The notes under the pieces were generated by a model. The model made no database searches. It was not told the DNA's origin and worked only from the letters and a program-made list of their open reading frames with translations. Positions 12,601-24,800 of a DNA stretch of 64,000 nt are shown here, piece after piece. The position numbers were made by a program, and so were the translations under genes. The stretch comes from Lingula anatina (Eukaryota; Brachiopoda; Lingulata; Lingulida; Lingulidae), in NCBI RefSeq assembly GCF_001039355.2, contig NW_019774736.1:60001-124000 (forward strand). Direction: 5' to 3'. How positions within the stretch are numbered: position 1 is the stretch's first letter; every line of letters starts with the position of its first letter.

Positions 12601-15600
12601 GTATACAGTCTTTTACACACAAATCATTACTTACAACTAGTGGTATTAAGAGGGTGTTGAAAGGACATAATGCTCTAAAAAAGTGTGACAGATATTCAAA
12701 CATACTTAAAATCATTAACTAAGGGAAGTGGATTCGCTTTTTTCATCCTACATTCCAATACAAGGACAAGAAGAAGACAATTGCCTTTCTTGATTATTCC
12801 TTTTGTTTGATAAATAATAATACAATTTGGGAAATGTTTAATAAGAGATGAAATAAAAACACTGACACAATCAGTCATATACATGTTTTATCAAACAAGT
12901 GCTACTCCATCAAATAGCACATTCATTTTATATCTAACAAAATATTTTCAATCATAAGTAAGGGGCTAAATTGAAATATTTTATCCAATTATCCAGTTTC
13001 AGAGAAGGCATGAATAATTATTCAGTTGAACAGCCTATCTTTTCCCAGATGGCATGTCATGTGACTCCTAGTTAATTAAACCTGATTAATTCATAAAAAA
13101 GCATTAGTGTATGAGTCATTTCCAGGAAAAAATTCATAAACAATACCAAGTCAGAGATAATTTTCCACATGTCAGACTTCTACATTACTTGATTGTTTTC
13201 ACCACCTGCTGAAGCAGATGAGTAAATAGTCTTGACTACAGGTATCTGTAATTATTAATTTCAAGCAGCTCTCCCAATACCGCTCAGGCTACAAATTCAG
13301 CTGAGAGCTGCCCAGAAATGAAAGGTTGAACAAAGATATTTTTCATCAAAATAACATTGATTTTTGGTAAATTGAGGTCATACATCAGTTTATGGATAAT
13401 CCCTCAAGTGAATGACTTTCAGGATAATTCTAAAAGTTACAACAAAGCAGCCATGGAAGGTTGAAATTGCTGGGACAAGTAGGCAACCTAACATTAAGTG
13501 CAGCTAACAGCTTCCTCCAAATAATAAACATTTGTAAGGCAAGGCATGAAACCTGCTGTCCAAGGTAAGACATGCCCAGTGAGTGATGTCTTATCTTACA
13601 ATTATTTTTAGATCAACACCATTAGTCAGGCTGGGCAAACCCAATGAGTTAATGAGAAAACTTATAATTTGAAAACAAAAGCAACTAGATACAATATAAA
13701 CAATTATTATATCTTAAGCAAACGAAATTGGAATTAGTTCGTCTTTTGATTTCCTTTCTATAATGTGTCCTATTTCATTCGTTTTGAATCAGATATCTGG
13801 GATATAAGGTCAGCTGANNNNNNNNNNNNNNNNNNNNNNNNNNNNNNNNNNNNNNNNNNNNNNNNNNNNNNNNNNNNNNNNNNNNNNNNNNNNNNNNNNN
13901 NNNNNNNNNNNNNNNNNNNNNNNNNNNNNNNNNNNNNNNNNNNNNNNNNNNNNNNNNNNNNNNNNNNNNNNNNNNNNNNNNNNNNNNNNNNNNNNNNNNN
14001 NNNNNNNNNNNNNNNNNNNNNNNNNNNNNNNNNNNNNNNNNNNNNNNNNNNNNNNNNNNNNNNNNNNNNNNNNNNNNNNNNNNNNNNNNNNNNNNNNNNN
14101 NNNNNNNNNNNNNNNNNNNNNNNNNNNNNNNNNNNNNNNNNNNNNNNNNNNNNNNNNNNNNNNNNNNNNNNNNNNNNNNNNNNNNNNNNNNNNNNNNNNN
14201 NNNNNNNNNNNNNNNNNNNNNNNNNNNNNNNNNNNNNNNNNNNNNNNNNNNNNNNNNNNNNNNNNNNNNNNNNNNNNNNNNNNNNNNNNNNNNNNNNNNN
14301 NNNNNNNNNNNNNNNNNNNNNNNNNNNNNNNNNNNNNNNNNNNNNNNNNNNNNNNNNNNNNNNNNNNNNNNNNNNNNNNNNNNNNNNNNNNNNNNNNNNN
14401 NNNNNNNNNNNNNNNNNNNNNNNNNNNNNNNNNNNNNNNNNNNNNNNNNNNNNNNNNNNNNNNNNNNNNNNNNNNNNNNNNNNNNNNNNNNNNNNNNNNN
14501 NNNNNNNNNNNNNNNNNNNNNNNNNNNNNNNNNNNNNNNNNNNNNNNNNNNNNNNNNNNNNNNNNNNNNNNNNNNNNNNNNNNNATACATGTTTTATCAA
14601 ACAAGTGCTACTCCATCAAATAGCACATTCATTTTATATCTAACAAAATATTTTCAATCATAAGTAAGGGGCTAAATTGAAATATTTTATCCAATTATCC
14701 AGTTTCAGAGAAGGCATGAATAATTATTCAGTTGAACAGCCTATCTTTTCCCAGATGGCATGTCATGTGACTCCTAGTTAATTAAACCTGATTAATTCAT
14801 AAAAAAGCATTAGTGTATGAGTCATTTCCAGGAAAAAATTCATAAACAATACCAAGTCAGAGATAATTTTCCACATGTCAGACTTCTACATTACTTGATT
14901 GTTTTCACCACCTGCTGAAGCAGATGAGTAAATAGTCTTGACTACAGGTATCTGTAATTATTAATTTCAAGCAGCTCTCCCAATACCGCTCAGGCTACAA
15001 ATTCAGCTGAGAGCTGCCCAGAAATGAAAGGTTGAACAAAGATATTTTTCATCAAAATAACATTGATTTTTGGTAAATTGAGGTCATACATCAGTTTATG
15101 GATAATCCCTCAAGTGAATGACTTTCAGGATAATTCTAAAAGTTACAACAAAGCAGCCATGGAAGGTTGAAATTGCTGGGACAAGTAGGCAACCTAACAT
15201 TAAGTGCAGCTAACAGCTTCCTCCAAATAATAAACATTTGTAAGGCAAGGCATGAAACCTGCTGTCCAAGGTAAGACATGCCCAGTGAGTGATGTCTTAT
15301 CTTACAATTATTTTTAGATCAACACCATTAGTCAGGCTGGGCAAACCCAATGAGTTAATGAGAAAACTTATAATTTGAAAACAAAAGCAACTAGATACAA
15401 TATAAACAATTATTATATCTTAAGCAAACGAAATTGGAATTAGTTCATCTTTTGATTTCCTTTCTATAATGTGTCCTATTTCATTCGTTTTGAATCAGAT
15501 ATCTGGGATATAAGGTCAGCTGACACCTTGAACATTTAAAGGCAGAAAGGGTAAAATTTCCCTTTCTAAATTAAGTTAGTTTCCTAATTGATATGCATAA

Positions 15601-18600
15601 TAAGTCTTAAATATACCATGTTTAAAACATCTTGATTAACTTCAATTTTTCTTTTAACATGGAGATTCCTACCATGCCTGAAGAAATATCAAGGAGAGGT
15701 AATGAAAGTCACTGAGGACCACAGTATAATGGTCTGGACAACAGATTTGGACACTTTTTTTAAATGAAGCATTAGGAGCTGACAATAGCTATTAAGTGCA
15801 AAATATCCTTATTTATATTTGGATACTTTTGTAACATTAATTTGCTTTCTATGCCCCATAAAACCCTTGGGTTTCATTTACTATGAGACAAACTGCAAAT
15901 AAATCCAATTGAAATAAATGTGTTTCCAAATTCTGAAATTATCTCAAAATCAGTCCACTTGTGCTTTTTTATCCCGATGCCCATGGAGCAGTTTTTACAA
16001 TCAAACTCCATACTGTTTACACAGACAAAATCACCACTGAGTGCCTGCTCCCTGAGGTGCAAAGTTTATGTTCTTAGCAAGCTGATCTTGATTTCTTAAA
16101 CAATTGGTTATTCATGTAGAATAAAGATTTACATGATACCATGAAAAAAAAGCCTTGGAAGTAAAGGAAGTGTATCCTGGGCAATGCACATTGAGACAGT
16201 TGGGGACCTGGCTTTTATACACATTACCCTGTAGTTGAAAACAGCTCGGTTCTTGTAACCTGTCTCCTGCTTGGGTCACCATCCCCAGGACAAGAACTCT
16301 AATTAATTATACCAAGTATTAACTAGAACTGATGCCCTCAGTAAGTGTCCTGACACAGCTCTTTAACAATGCCTCTAATGCAACCATACAGCAGCCTCTC
16401 CTCCCACTTCCTCCTTCTCTACTGACCTCAGCCCAAGTCACGGCGTCTCTGGCACTCCGTCTTGTTCTGATCACTGGGACCACTTTTTCAAAGTATGAAA
16501 ACTCCTCTGTTGCTTTCTGTCGACCATTTCTTACATTTCCTGGGTAAAAGAATAAAAAGGTAATGATAAATAAAGGCAAAGAAGAATAAATGTGCATTTC
16601 AGTTTTCATGATTATGGGGCATTAAGTGAAAATGAAATTACATATATGGATACTTACCAAAAAAAAAATAATAAAAAAAAAAAATAAATAAAATAAAATA
16701 AAATAAAATAAAATAAAAATAAATTAAAATAATAATATTAATAATATTTCCCATAGCTCATTTAAACATTAACAGGAGCATTCCAGTAATAGACTAGACG
16801 CTGATCCTGAAAAGAGGCTTATAAAGTAACTTTTAATTCCTTGGCAATCTATACTCAAGTTTGACACTGGTTTATGATAGACCAATGTATGGCGGTTTAT
16901 TTCAGGGTGGTCGTCCTATAAAACCAATGGGCCGTGACATTAATAGAGGGCACTACAGTCAGCGAAAGGTGCGAAAAATTGACATTTTAGCCTTGTTGTC
17001 AATATTTGGTTGGTAATTACATAATTTTACAAGTGACTTGAATCCCAAAAATCTCTGAATCAACCAATATATTACTTTCAATAAGATAACTGATTTTGAA
17101 GGTTAAAGAACAATCTTTTCAAAATCTTAATTAAAACATAGTCTACTTTTTTAAACTACTGCGGCAAATTTACTATGTTGGTGGTGCTTGTGATCATGTT
17201 TCTTTATAAATTGCACTGAGAGTAAGACAATTTTCCCTGTCCATTAAAAGTTATATTTCTATCTGTCTTATGAAGTTACACTTGTATTACTTCAATATAC
17301 TGCTGCACTTCAAACATCGTAAATAACAATTCTGGACCATCAAACCACACTTTTTCTCTAACAAAAATTAGCTTAAAATATGTTTATTTCATGAGTAAAG
17401 GCGTTGAGGTGCAGGCTAAACGATAGGCTGCATATATAACCAAATTTGCCATTTCTATCAAGACATACTTTTCATATAAGGTCATACTTGTGAAACTAAT
17501 AACTGTCATTATGCTGCATTTCAAATTTTTAACAGATGGGTTAAAAGCAGGTATTGTAGTTTTTTAAAGTGCTTTTTTGACTTATGCAGTGCGTAACTGT
17601 TCAATGAAACCATTAACAACATGAATACATATATCATTTAAGTCATTGCAATATCTGCAAAATATCATTGTTTTCATCTTTATGGATATCTTCATTATTA
17701 TCTAATACCTCTCATGTAAGATACACATGAACATTCAGACATTCTATGGGTTAGGTCCATACTGCAGTCTTTGATAAATAATCGAGAAGCAACATGTTTT
17801 GTTCTGTCTCCATCAATTGTTTCCTCGATAATGTCACTGCTATCTGCTGCGGCTTGAACAAGAACACTTGGCATCATGTCATATGACTACACAACTCCAT
17901 CCCCTTAGTTTCAGCAATTACTTCTTAAGAAAGTCTGGTTTCTATAACCTTCATAAAGTCCTACAGTGTAAGTGATGCAATGCAAAAGTTGATTAAGAAT
18001 TTTTATTTATTTTTTATTTTTTTAAAATTTATTTATTTATTTATTTTTGGAAATGGTCATACGGTTCACGGTCATGACTACAACATATCTGCGGCAGTAC
18101 TCTCTTGTCATTTCAAATAACCTGATAATGCTAGTTTTCAAAAAAACCTTTTTAACAAACAAAGCCACTCTGCAAATTTTAAGATATGGTTTGGCACTTA
18201 TGAGGCTTAGGAAACTCTTTTACATAATAAAATAGCAAGAATATTAAGTTGTCAATCTTTCTATGTGAAATGTACCTTTAATGTGAAAAGACATAAGTTA
18301 ATTATCTTTCCACAAAGAAAAAACTTGCTTCCAATAATCAGACCATTTCTAGATTCAGAAAGCCAAGTTTTATCATCTTCAAAATCTCATTGTACTAGTA
18401 CCCGTACGATTGCAATGTACATTCTAAAATGTTTTAAGATGAAAAACAATTACAATTTTGCAGTTTTTAAAAGGAAGTGGACTATTCAAATGCATTCATA
18501 TTGTTATCAGCTTAAGTGATACTCCAAAGCGTGCACAGCATTCTTTATAAAAACTGTTTGTAAAAAAATCAACAACAAGCCACACACTCTTTGTAAAGAG

Positions 18601-21600
18601 GAAGTTTTCATGTCATCAGTAGATAAAAACATCCACTCAGGCATGCTGAAACACTTAATCAGGCTCAAAGAGGCACACAAATACCCCTGATTGTATCTTT
18701 GGTACTCATTGTAGCCTTACTCCACCCTTCTTTATCCTATTATTTTCCACTGCTTATTTTTAACTGCATAGAATGGTACATTAAGGAAAGAAGAAAGGGG
18801 CTCTTGTTTTGTTATTTTTTTCTCCAGTAGACTACTATCGGTATCATTATACATGTGTCTACTGAAGTTTGAAAACATAACAAAAGTAAGAGTAGATCTA
18901 CATGTATCCTTTTCCCTTTTGTATTTTTTTCATAAGCCATAATAAAAGACAAGCATATTTCCTTAACTTAAATGTGAATAAGAAAGCCTGCTGATACTTA
19001 ACCACTGTATGGATACAAATGCAGCCTTTCCAGTAATTCAGGAGGCAATGTCCAGGTTTTTTTTCTTGAACTTGACTGAAGGGGTCACATACAACTGTGA
19101 CCACAGACAGAACATATCAATTGTCAGAAACTAAATTGGGAAAATTGAATGAATCCTGCATGGACTAAACAGCCTAAATAGAAGGGCATTCCATCATAAA
19201 ACATCAAACAGACCTCACACCAGGCAATTTTTAAATCACAGAACTCTAATCTTAGTAAAGTAGAAGTAGATTCTGATAAAAAAAGTTACAGCCTAATGAT
19301 ATATTCATGATTGTCTTCAAACAAAACAACTGCCTGACTAAAAAAAGTGAAATTCCATGACAGCTTCTTCATACAGAGATAACAACTAACAAAGGAAATA
19401 TATCAAATTTTTTTTAAGTAAGAATATTACTGATGTCTATCCACCCTACTTTCATTCCTGTTGAATGCGATTTTTCTATACAGTGCCTATTAATGCCATG
19501 ATACCTGTCTTCATAAAACACTGTATTCCTTCCTCCTCAAGTAAGATCAAAGACCAAAGAAATTTTCACAGCCACTTAATAACACACCCTAACAATTCAG
19601 TCCGTGTCAACTAAGATGTAAACTTTCATCTCCTGTTTATTACTGAAATATTTATGAGGACTTCCTCTGAAAACCCAGTTTTGAATATAAAACAACAATG
19701 CTTCAAAGAAAGTGTACAGAAAACTTGCATGAAAAACATGTTAATATAAAAATTCAAGTTTCAAAACTTTATCTCGCATGTTGCTGATCTTTGCCACTCC
19801 TTCTTTAGCCGGATTCCCTGACAGTAAAATGCAACACAGTATTCAAGTGATAAATTGACAATTTTCAAAAAATGAGTCAGACTGAAGATGATAATTTTCT
19901 TAGTCTACCAGTAGCATTGCACATTGAACAGAATGAGAGAGAGAGCATGCAGCAAAATGTTATTGGGAGGCAGGTGCTTGTATAGGTGTGGAGAGCAACA
20001 TATTTTATGATACAGTGAACAGATCCCCTGACATTTGTTGATAAGTATTTACAACCCTTAGTTCCTGCCTTCACCCAAGATTGTAAGGGTCAAAGGGGAT
20101 TAACATTACTACCCTGCCATTACTTATCACAATCAATATGCCTGGAGATGAACCACCTGGCCAGCAGTTTGCAAACCAACAATTACAGAATGGGAAACCA
20201 AACAATCATAAAAAATATACCTCAGTGCCACACAAGGCATTTTTGTCATAACAGCTCAATGTATCAATTAACAGAAAATTAGACTTTTAAACCTAATTGA
20301 ATTTCCATACTGTAAATCTTATGTAAAAGGAGCATTCCACTGAAATATTAAGTTAAAAGTAATAATTTTAAATCTTTTAACCATTTCCTTAGCCTTTTTT
20401 ACGGATGGGGAAAATCAATGAAGTGTCACTGAACCATAACTAAATCTATTCCCAAATTTAAATAAATTTCCAATCCTACTGTTCCCTATTAGTGGAATAA
20501 CTATGGGAGTACAACCCCAGGCCTCTACCATGACTGCTGCAATCAATCCTGCTCTGTGACATTCAGTTCATGTGGTAGCTAATGTCATTCCTCAAGTATA
20601 GGGCACTAAATGTCACCTCAAAGTTAAATAAAATAAATTTCAACAGCCTTCATTGGTCTTGAAGTTGATGAGAAAATGGGCATGTTCATGCCAAGGCAAA
20701 TGTGCACATTGGAGGATGGGAGAGGAAGGGGGCCAAGAGCGGAGGGGCCGGGAGGAAGGGGGGGGGAGTGAAAGAGAGCACAGAGCTTTAAACAGGTGAA
20801 AATGTGCAGCAGGTACCATGCCTAGGGGCGCATTCCCATAGATTTTAGATCAATCTATCCCCGTGGGGAGTCTCACTAGATTACTGTCAGTTAATTCGGC
20901 TTAAATGTCCGTCCCACCTACCACAAGCTGTAAGAGGGTAAATAACTTTCGTGCCCGCTCGGCTGACAGCTATTTAGCGTGAACTCCCAGAGAGTTAGGA
21001 CGATCTAGTTGGATCGATCTAATCTCTGGGAATGGGGTCTAGGAACCTACATTCAAGACAAATTAATCAGAAGTTGTGAACAAAAAGAAATGCTACTCTG
21101 TACAGAAAAACTGCAATGCTGATAACAGGTTGTTTGGTACAAAAGAATCATAACACACCATTTTGTTGGGGTGCTTAAAACAAATTAAACTGAGCTTAAT
21201 TGAAAGTCATGCCATGTAATCTACAACTTTCCCAGTGAGCTTATCTTATTTAATCAAATTTTCATATTCTGAACCAAAAATAAAAACACTAGATATATGC
21301 TAGTATATGCTTTTTGCCATGGCGCTAGACAGTCATGTTTAGTGCACTCAGTGCTCAAGAAATTAGGAACAATTCTATATTGACACGTATTTGAACTAAA
21401 CTCCTGTGTTGTCAAGTCAATATTCACTATATATATTGAATTAAGAGATAGATAAGACTACTATCATCAAACAGAAGCTTATGACGCACAGTGGCAAATA
21501 GGGTGGATTAAATTTCCTCTTTTATGTTCTATTTAGTGGCCAGGCAGGGCCCTCCCTGGTACAGTAGCAGCAAAGCAATTCTCACCTGACAACTGTGCAG

Positions 21601-21756
21601 TCTAATTAAATAATCACTTATCAGTCTGATTTACATTTAACAGAGCTATTACTGTACATCAAAGCACTTTGCCTAATGAGAACAGAATGGATAACATACA
21701 CATCTCTCTTTCATATATACTAGTAATAGAAGCCAAATGGCATTCCTAACAACAAT

Positions 21757-21818
<62 letters not shown>

Positions 21819-24800
21819 TTGTACACTATTTGTCCAGCATAATAACAAGTTCATTCAAAATCAACATAGCAAAAGTCATGCACCAAATATTAGAATAATG
21901 TACCCATTTAATGCCATCTACATCAAGATAAGAAGATAACACACAACTTCCACCTTTTACACCTGTAAACAAGGATGACATCTTAACCCGTGTCACACAC
22001 AATGACAGCATGCATGAAGCTTGGCCCTGGACCAACTCTGGTGTACTATACCACACTCAGTGTGCACAGATGTACAGAGTGGTAGCAAGAGACTTCTTGC
22101 CACCAGACAAAATGTCAATAAGCACTTGCCTATTTAACCTTAGATGATACCCAACGCAAATGTTGTCATTGTGGAATTCTGCCACATTATTGCTTTAAAT
22201 AGGATGAGGATATTGGAGAATTGTCTTTATTTGTAATTTCATACTTGAACAATAATTTGTTCCCAAAGTACCATCACTTTGCATTATAGCTGACCTTGCA
22301 ACCATTACCAAAATGGAAAGTTTAACCTGCTGCTCTAAGTTGAGATTCAAAACAAGAATTAAAACAAACTGGCCATCTTTTATGCTTTATTCATAAAGAG
22401 AATACTACAAGCAATATCGAGAAAATTAAAACTTCCCAGGCATGGAACCTCTATGTCTGTCAATTTCATCCTGCTTTACTGATCCACTGATACTCCAGCA
22501 AATCAATAAGCATGTTGACGGGGTAAATATATCATAAATACTGCATCCTATTAGAAAAGCAGCCAGGGATGTACAGTACCATCACGTTTGTTGTTTACAT
22601 TTTATCTTTAGATCTATATGGAAGAGTAGCCATTACATAAAGGTGCCAAATGTGTGAGAGGAAACTACTGTCTAGTGCACTTCAACGGTTATTTTTGCCC
22701 TGCCAATCCCTAATCAGTAGCGTGTGTAAAAATCACCACCATGATTCAGTTCGCTTATAAGCCATCTTTTCTTTGTAGACCAAGAGCATACCTGACAGTG
22801 ATACAATACCACCAGAACTCAAAATATACACAACTGCCAGTTCACAAATGTAATATTTGCCTGAACTGCTCTTTAGCCTAACAGTTTTATGACCCCATTG
22901 CCTGGGTTAAATCCTAAGGCAAGGTTCTAGTGCTTTGTGTATTACCTGGCATAATGTCAGTATTACCTCAAGGGACAGGTAGACAGCATGCAGTGTTAGT
23001 TTATTTATGTTATGGGCAAGCACAATGGGACTGTATTTTTTATTAAAATATCAAAATATACCATAAATCTCATCTCCACATTTTATGGGGCTTGTGAGCG
23101 CCTAGAGACTAGCTGTGTACACAGGTAAAAACCACAGATACCCATCCTCTCTCACCTAATATATGCTCACCTATGTTTAATGAATATGATATGGGCTACA
23201 ACATAAACCAGGCTACCAGTTACATAATTTCTGACATCTAATTCAATCAATATCATCGATGTACCACCAACAGCAACATCTAACATGTTACTTCATTCTG
23301 TAGCCAGAGTTTAACTGTTTAGGGTCAATGCATGCTTGACCGATAGGAAAGATAAAACAGGGATGTCTAGATGCTTACTATTTTAGTTGAGAAATTAATA
23401 TTCAGACAAGAATGGTTCTTTTAGTGTGTTTGAAAGCTAATGCTATAATGTACAACCAAAGAAGATGTTCATGCTAAAAAGTGATGCAAACCAGCATACC
23501 AATTTAAGCTCCCAAACATATATATACATTAAACTGTACATTTTTTAATGATTTTACTCTTCTGATATAGTCTAGTATAATACTCAGGGGCGGATCCAGA
23601 GTTATTTTCTGACAGTCTTCCAATTTATCTTTGTTGATCCATCCTCCATTTTTGACCGTCTTCCGACAGAAAAAAATAGATAACCGTCAATGTAAACTTG
23701 AAAATCTGACCATCTTCCGGAAGACCCAGATACTTGTTTATTAAAAGAAATATTTGTTGAATTGAACAAAGGATAAGGCAACATTTCAAATAAGTAGTCA
23801 ACAAAAATTATCACTTCCTTTAGCAATCTATCTTTTACTAATAAACACAGACTTTGGTTACTTTTCATAGCCAAAACTGCAACGGACATCCTCAACCTCA
23901 TATGTTACAGAAGTTTGAATCAACAAGAGATTGATTAACTAAGTATTCCGATTGATGCATCCCACATCCTTAAGAATTCTATACCTTATCCCATCCCAAT
24001 ATATTAAACATCCTCTATGACATCATGGTTTTTAGTTTNAATGTAATATTTGCCTGAACTGCTCTTTAGCCTAACAGTTTTATGACCCCATTGCCTGGGT
24101 TAAATCCTAAGGCAAGGTTCTAGTGCTTTGTGTATTACCTGGCATAATGTCAGTATTACCTCAAGGGACAGGTAGACAGCATGCAGTGTTAGTTTATTTA
24201 TGTTATGGGCAAGCACAATGGGACTGTATTTTTTATTAAAATATCAAAATATACCATAAATCTCATCTCCACATTTTATGGGGCTTGTGAGGGCCTAGAG
24301 ACTAGCTGTGTACACAGGTAAAAACCATAGATACCCATCCTCTCTCACCTAATACTCAGTATATGCTCACCTATGTTTAATGAATATGATATGGGCTACA
24401 ACATAAACCAGGCTACCAGTTACATAATTTCTGACATCTAATTCAATCAATATCATCCGATGTACCACCAACAGCAACATCTAACATGTTACTTCATTCT
24501 GTAGCCAGAGTTTAACTGTTTAGGGTCAATGCATGCTTGACCGATAGGAAAGATAAAACAGGGATGTCTAGATGCTTACTATTTTAGTTGAGAAATTAAT
24601 ATTCAGACAAGAATGGTTCTTTTAGTGTGTTTGAAAGCTAATGCTATAATGTACAACCAAAGAAGATGTTCATGCTAAAAAGTGATGCAAACCAGCATAC
24701 CAATTTAAGCTCCCAAACATATATATACATTAAACTGTACATATTTTAATGATTTTACTCTTCTGATATAGTCTAGTATAATACTCAGGGGCGGATCCAG

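Larger units (their letters stand above)
10036..13320. repeat. Direct duplication, 1.64 kb, two units joined by one N
   Basis: 10036-11677 and 11679-13320 are the same sequence (offset 1643), starting GATTCAACAGTATC and ending GCTGCCCAGAAATG; the join is a single N at 11678. By eye they are essentially identical. The exactness, and the N at the seam, point to an unmerged contig overlap or allele pair rather than a biological tandem duplication. It carries the ADAM exon at 10172-10248 in each unit. Confidence 0.9.

Noticed and set aside
10036-13320. Genuine tandem exon duplication in the ADAM prodomain
   Set aside because: The copies are essentially identical and joined at an N; inclusion of both exons breaks the frame. 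Unlike 3513-4187, there is no sequence divergence that would suggest an old, selected duplication.
13765-14643. Long open frames on both strands across the N run
   Set aside because: They consist almost entirely of unknown bases; no coding evidence.
23602-23901. 99-codon open frame (minus), repeated at 24803-25102
   Set aside because: No recognisable domain; appears twice only because of the assembly duplication, and no splice sites fit the ADAM phases.
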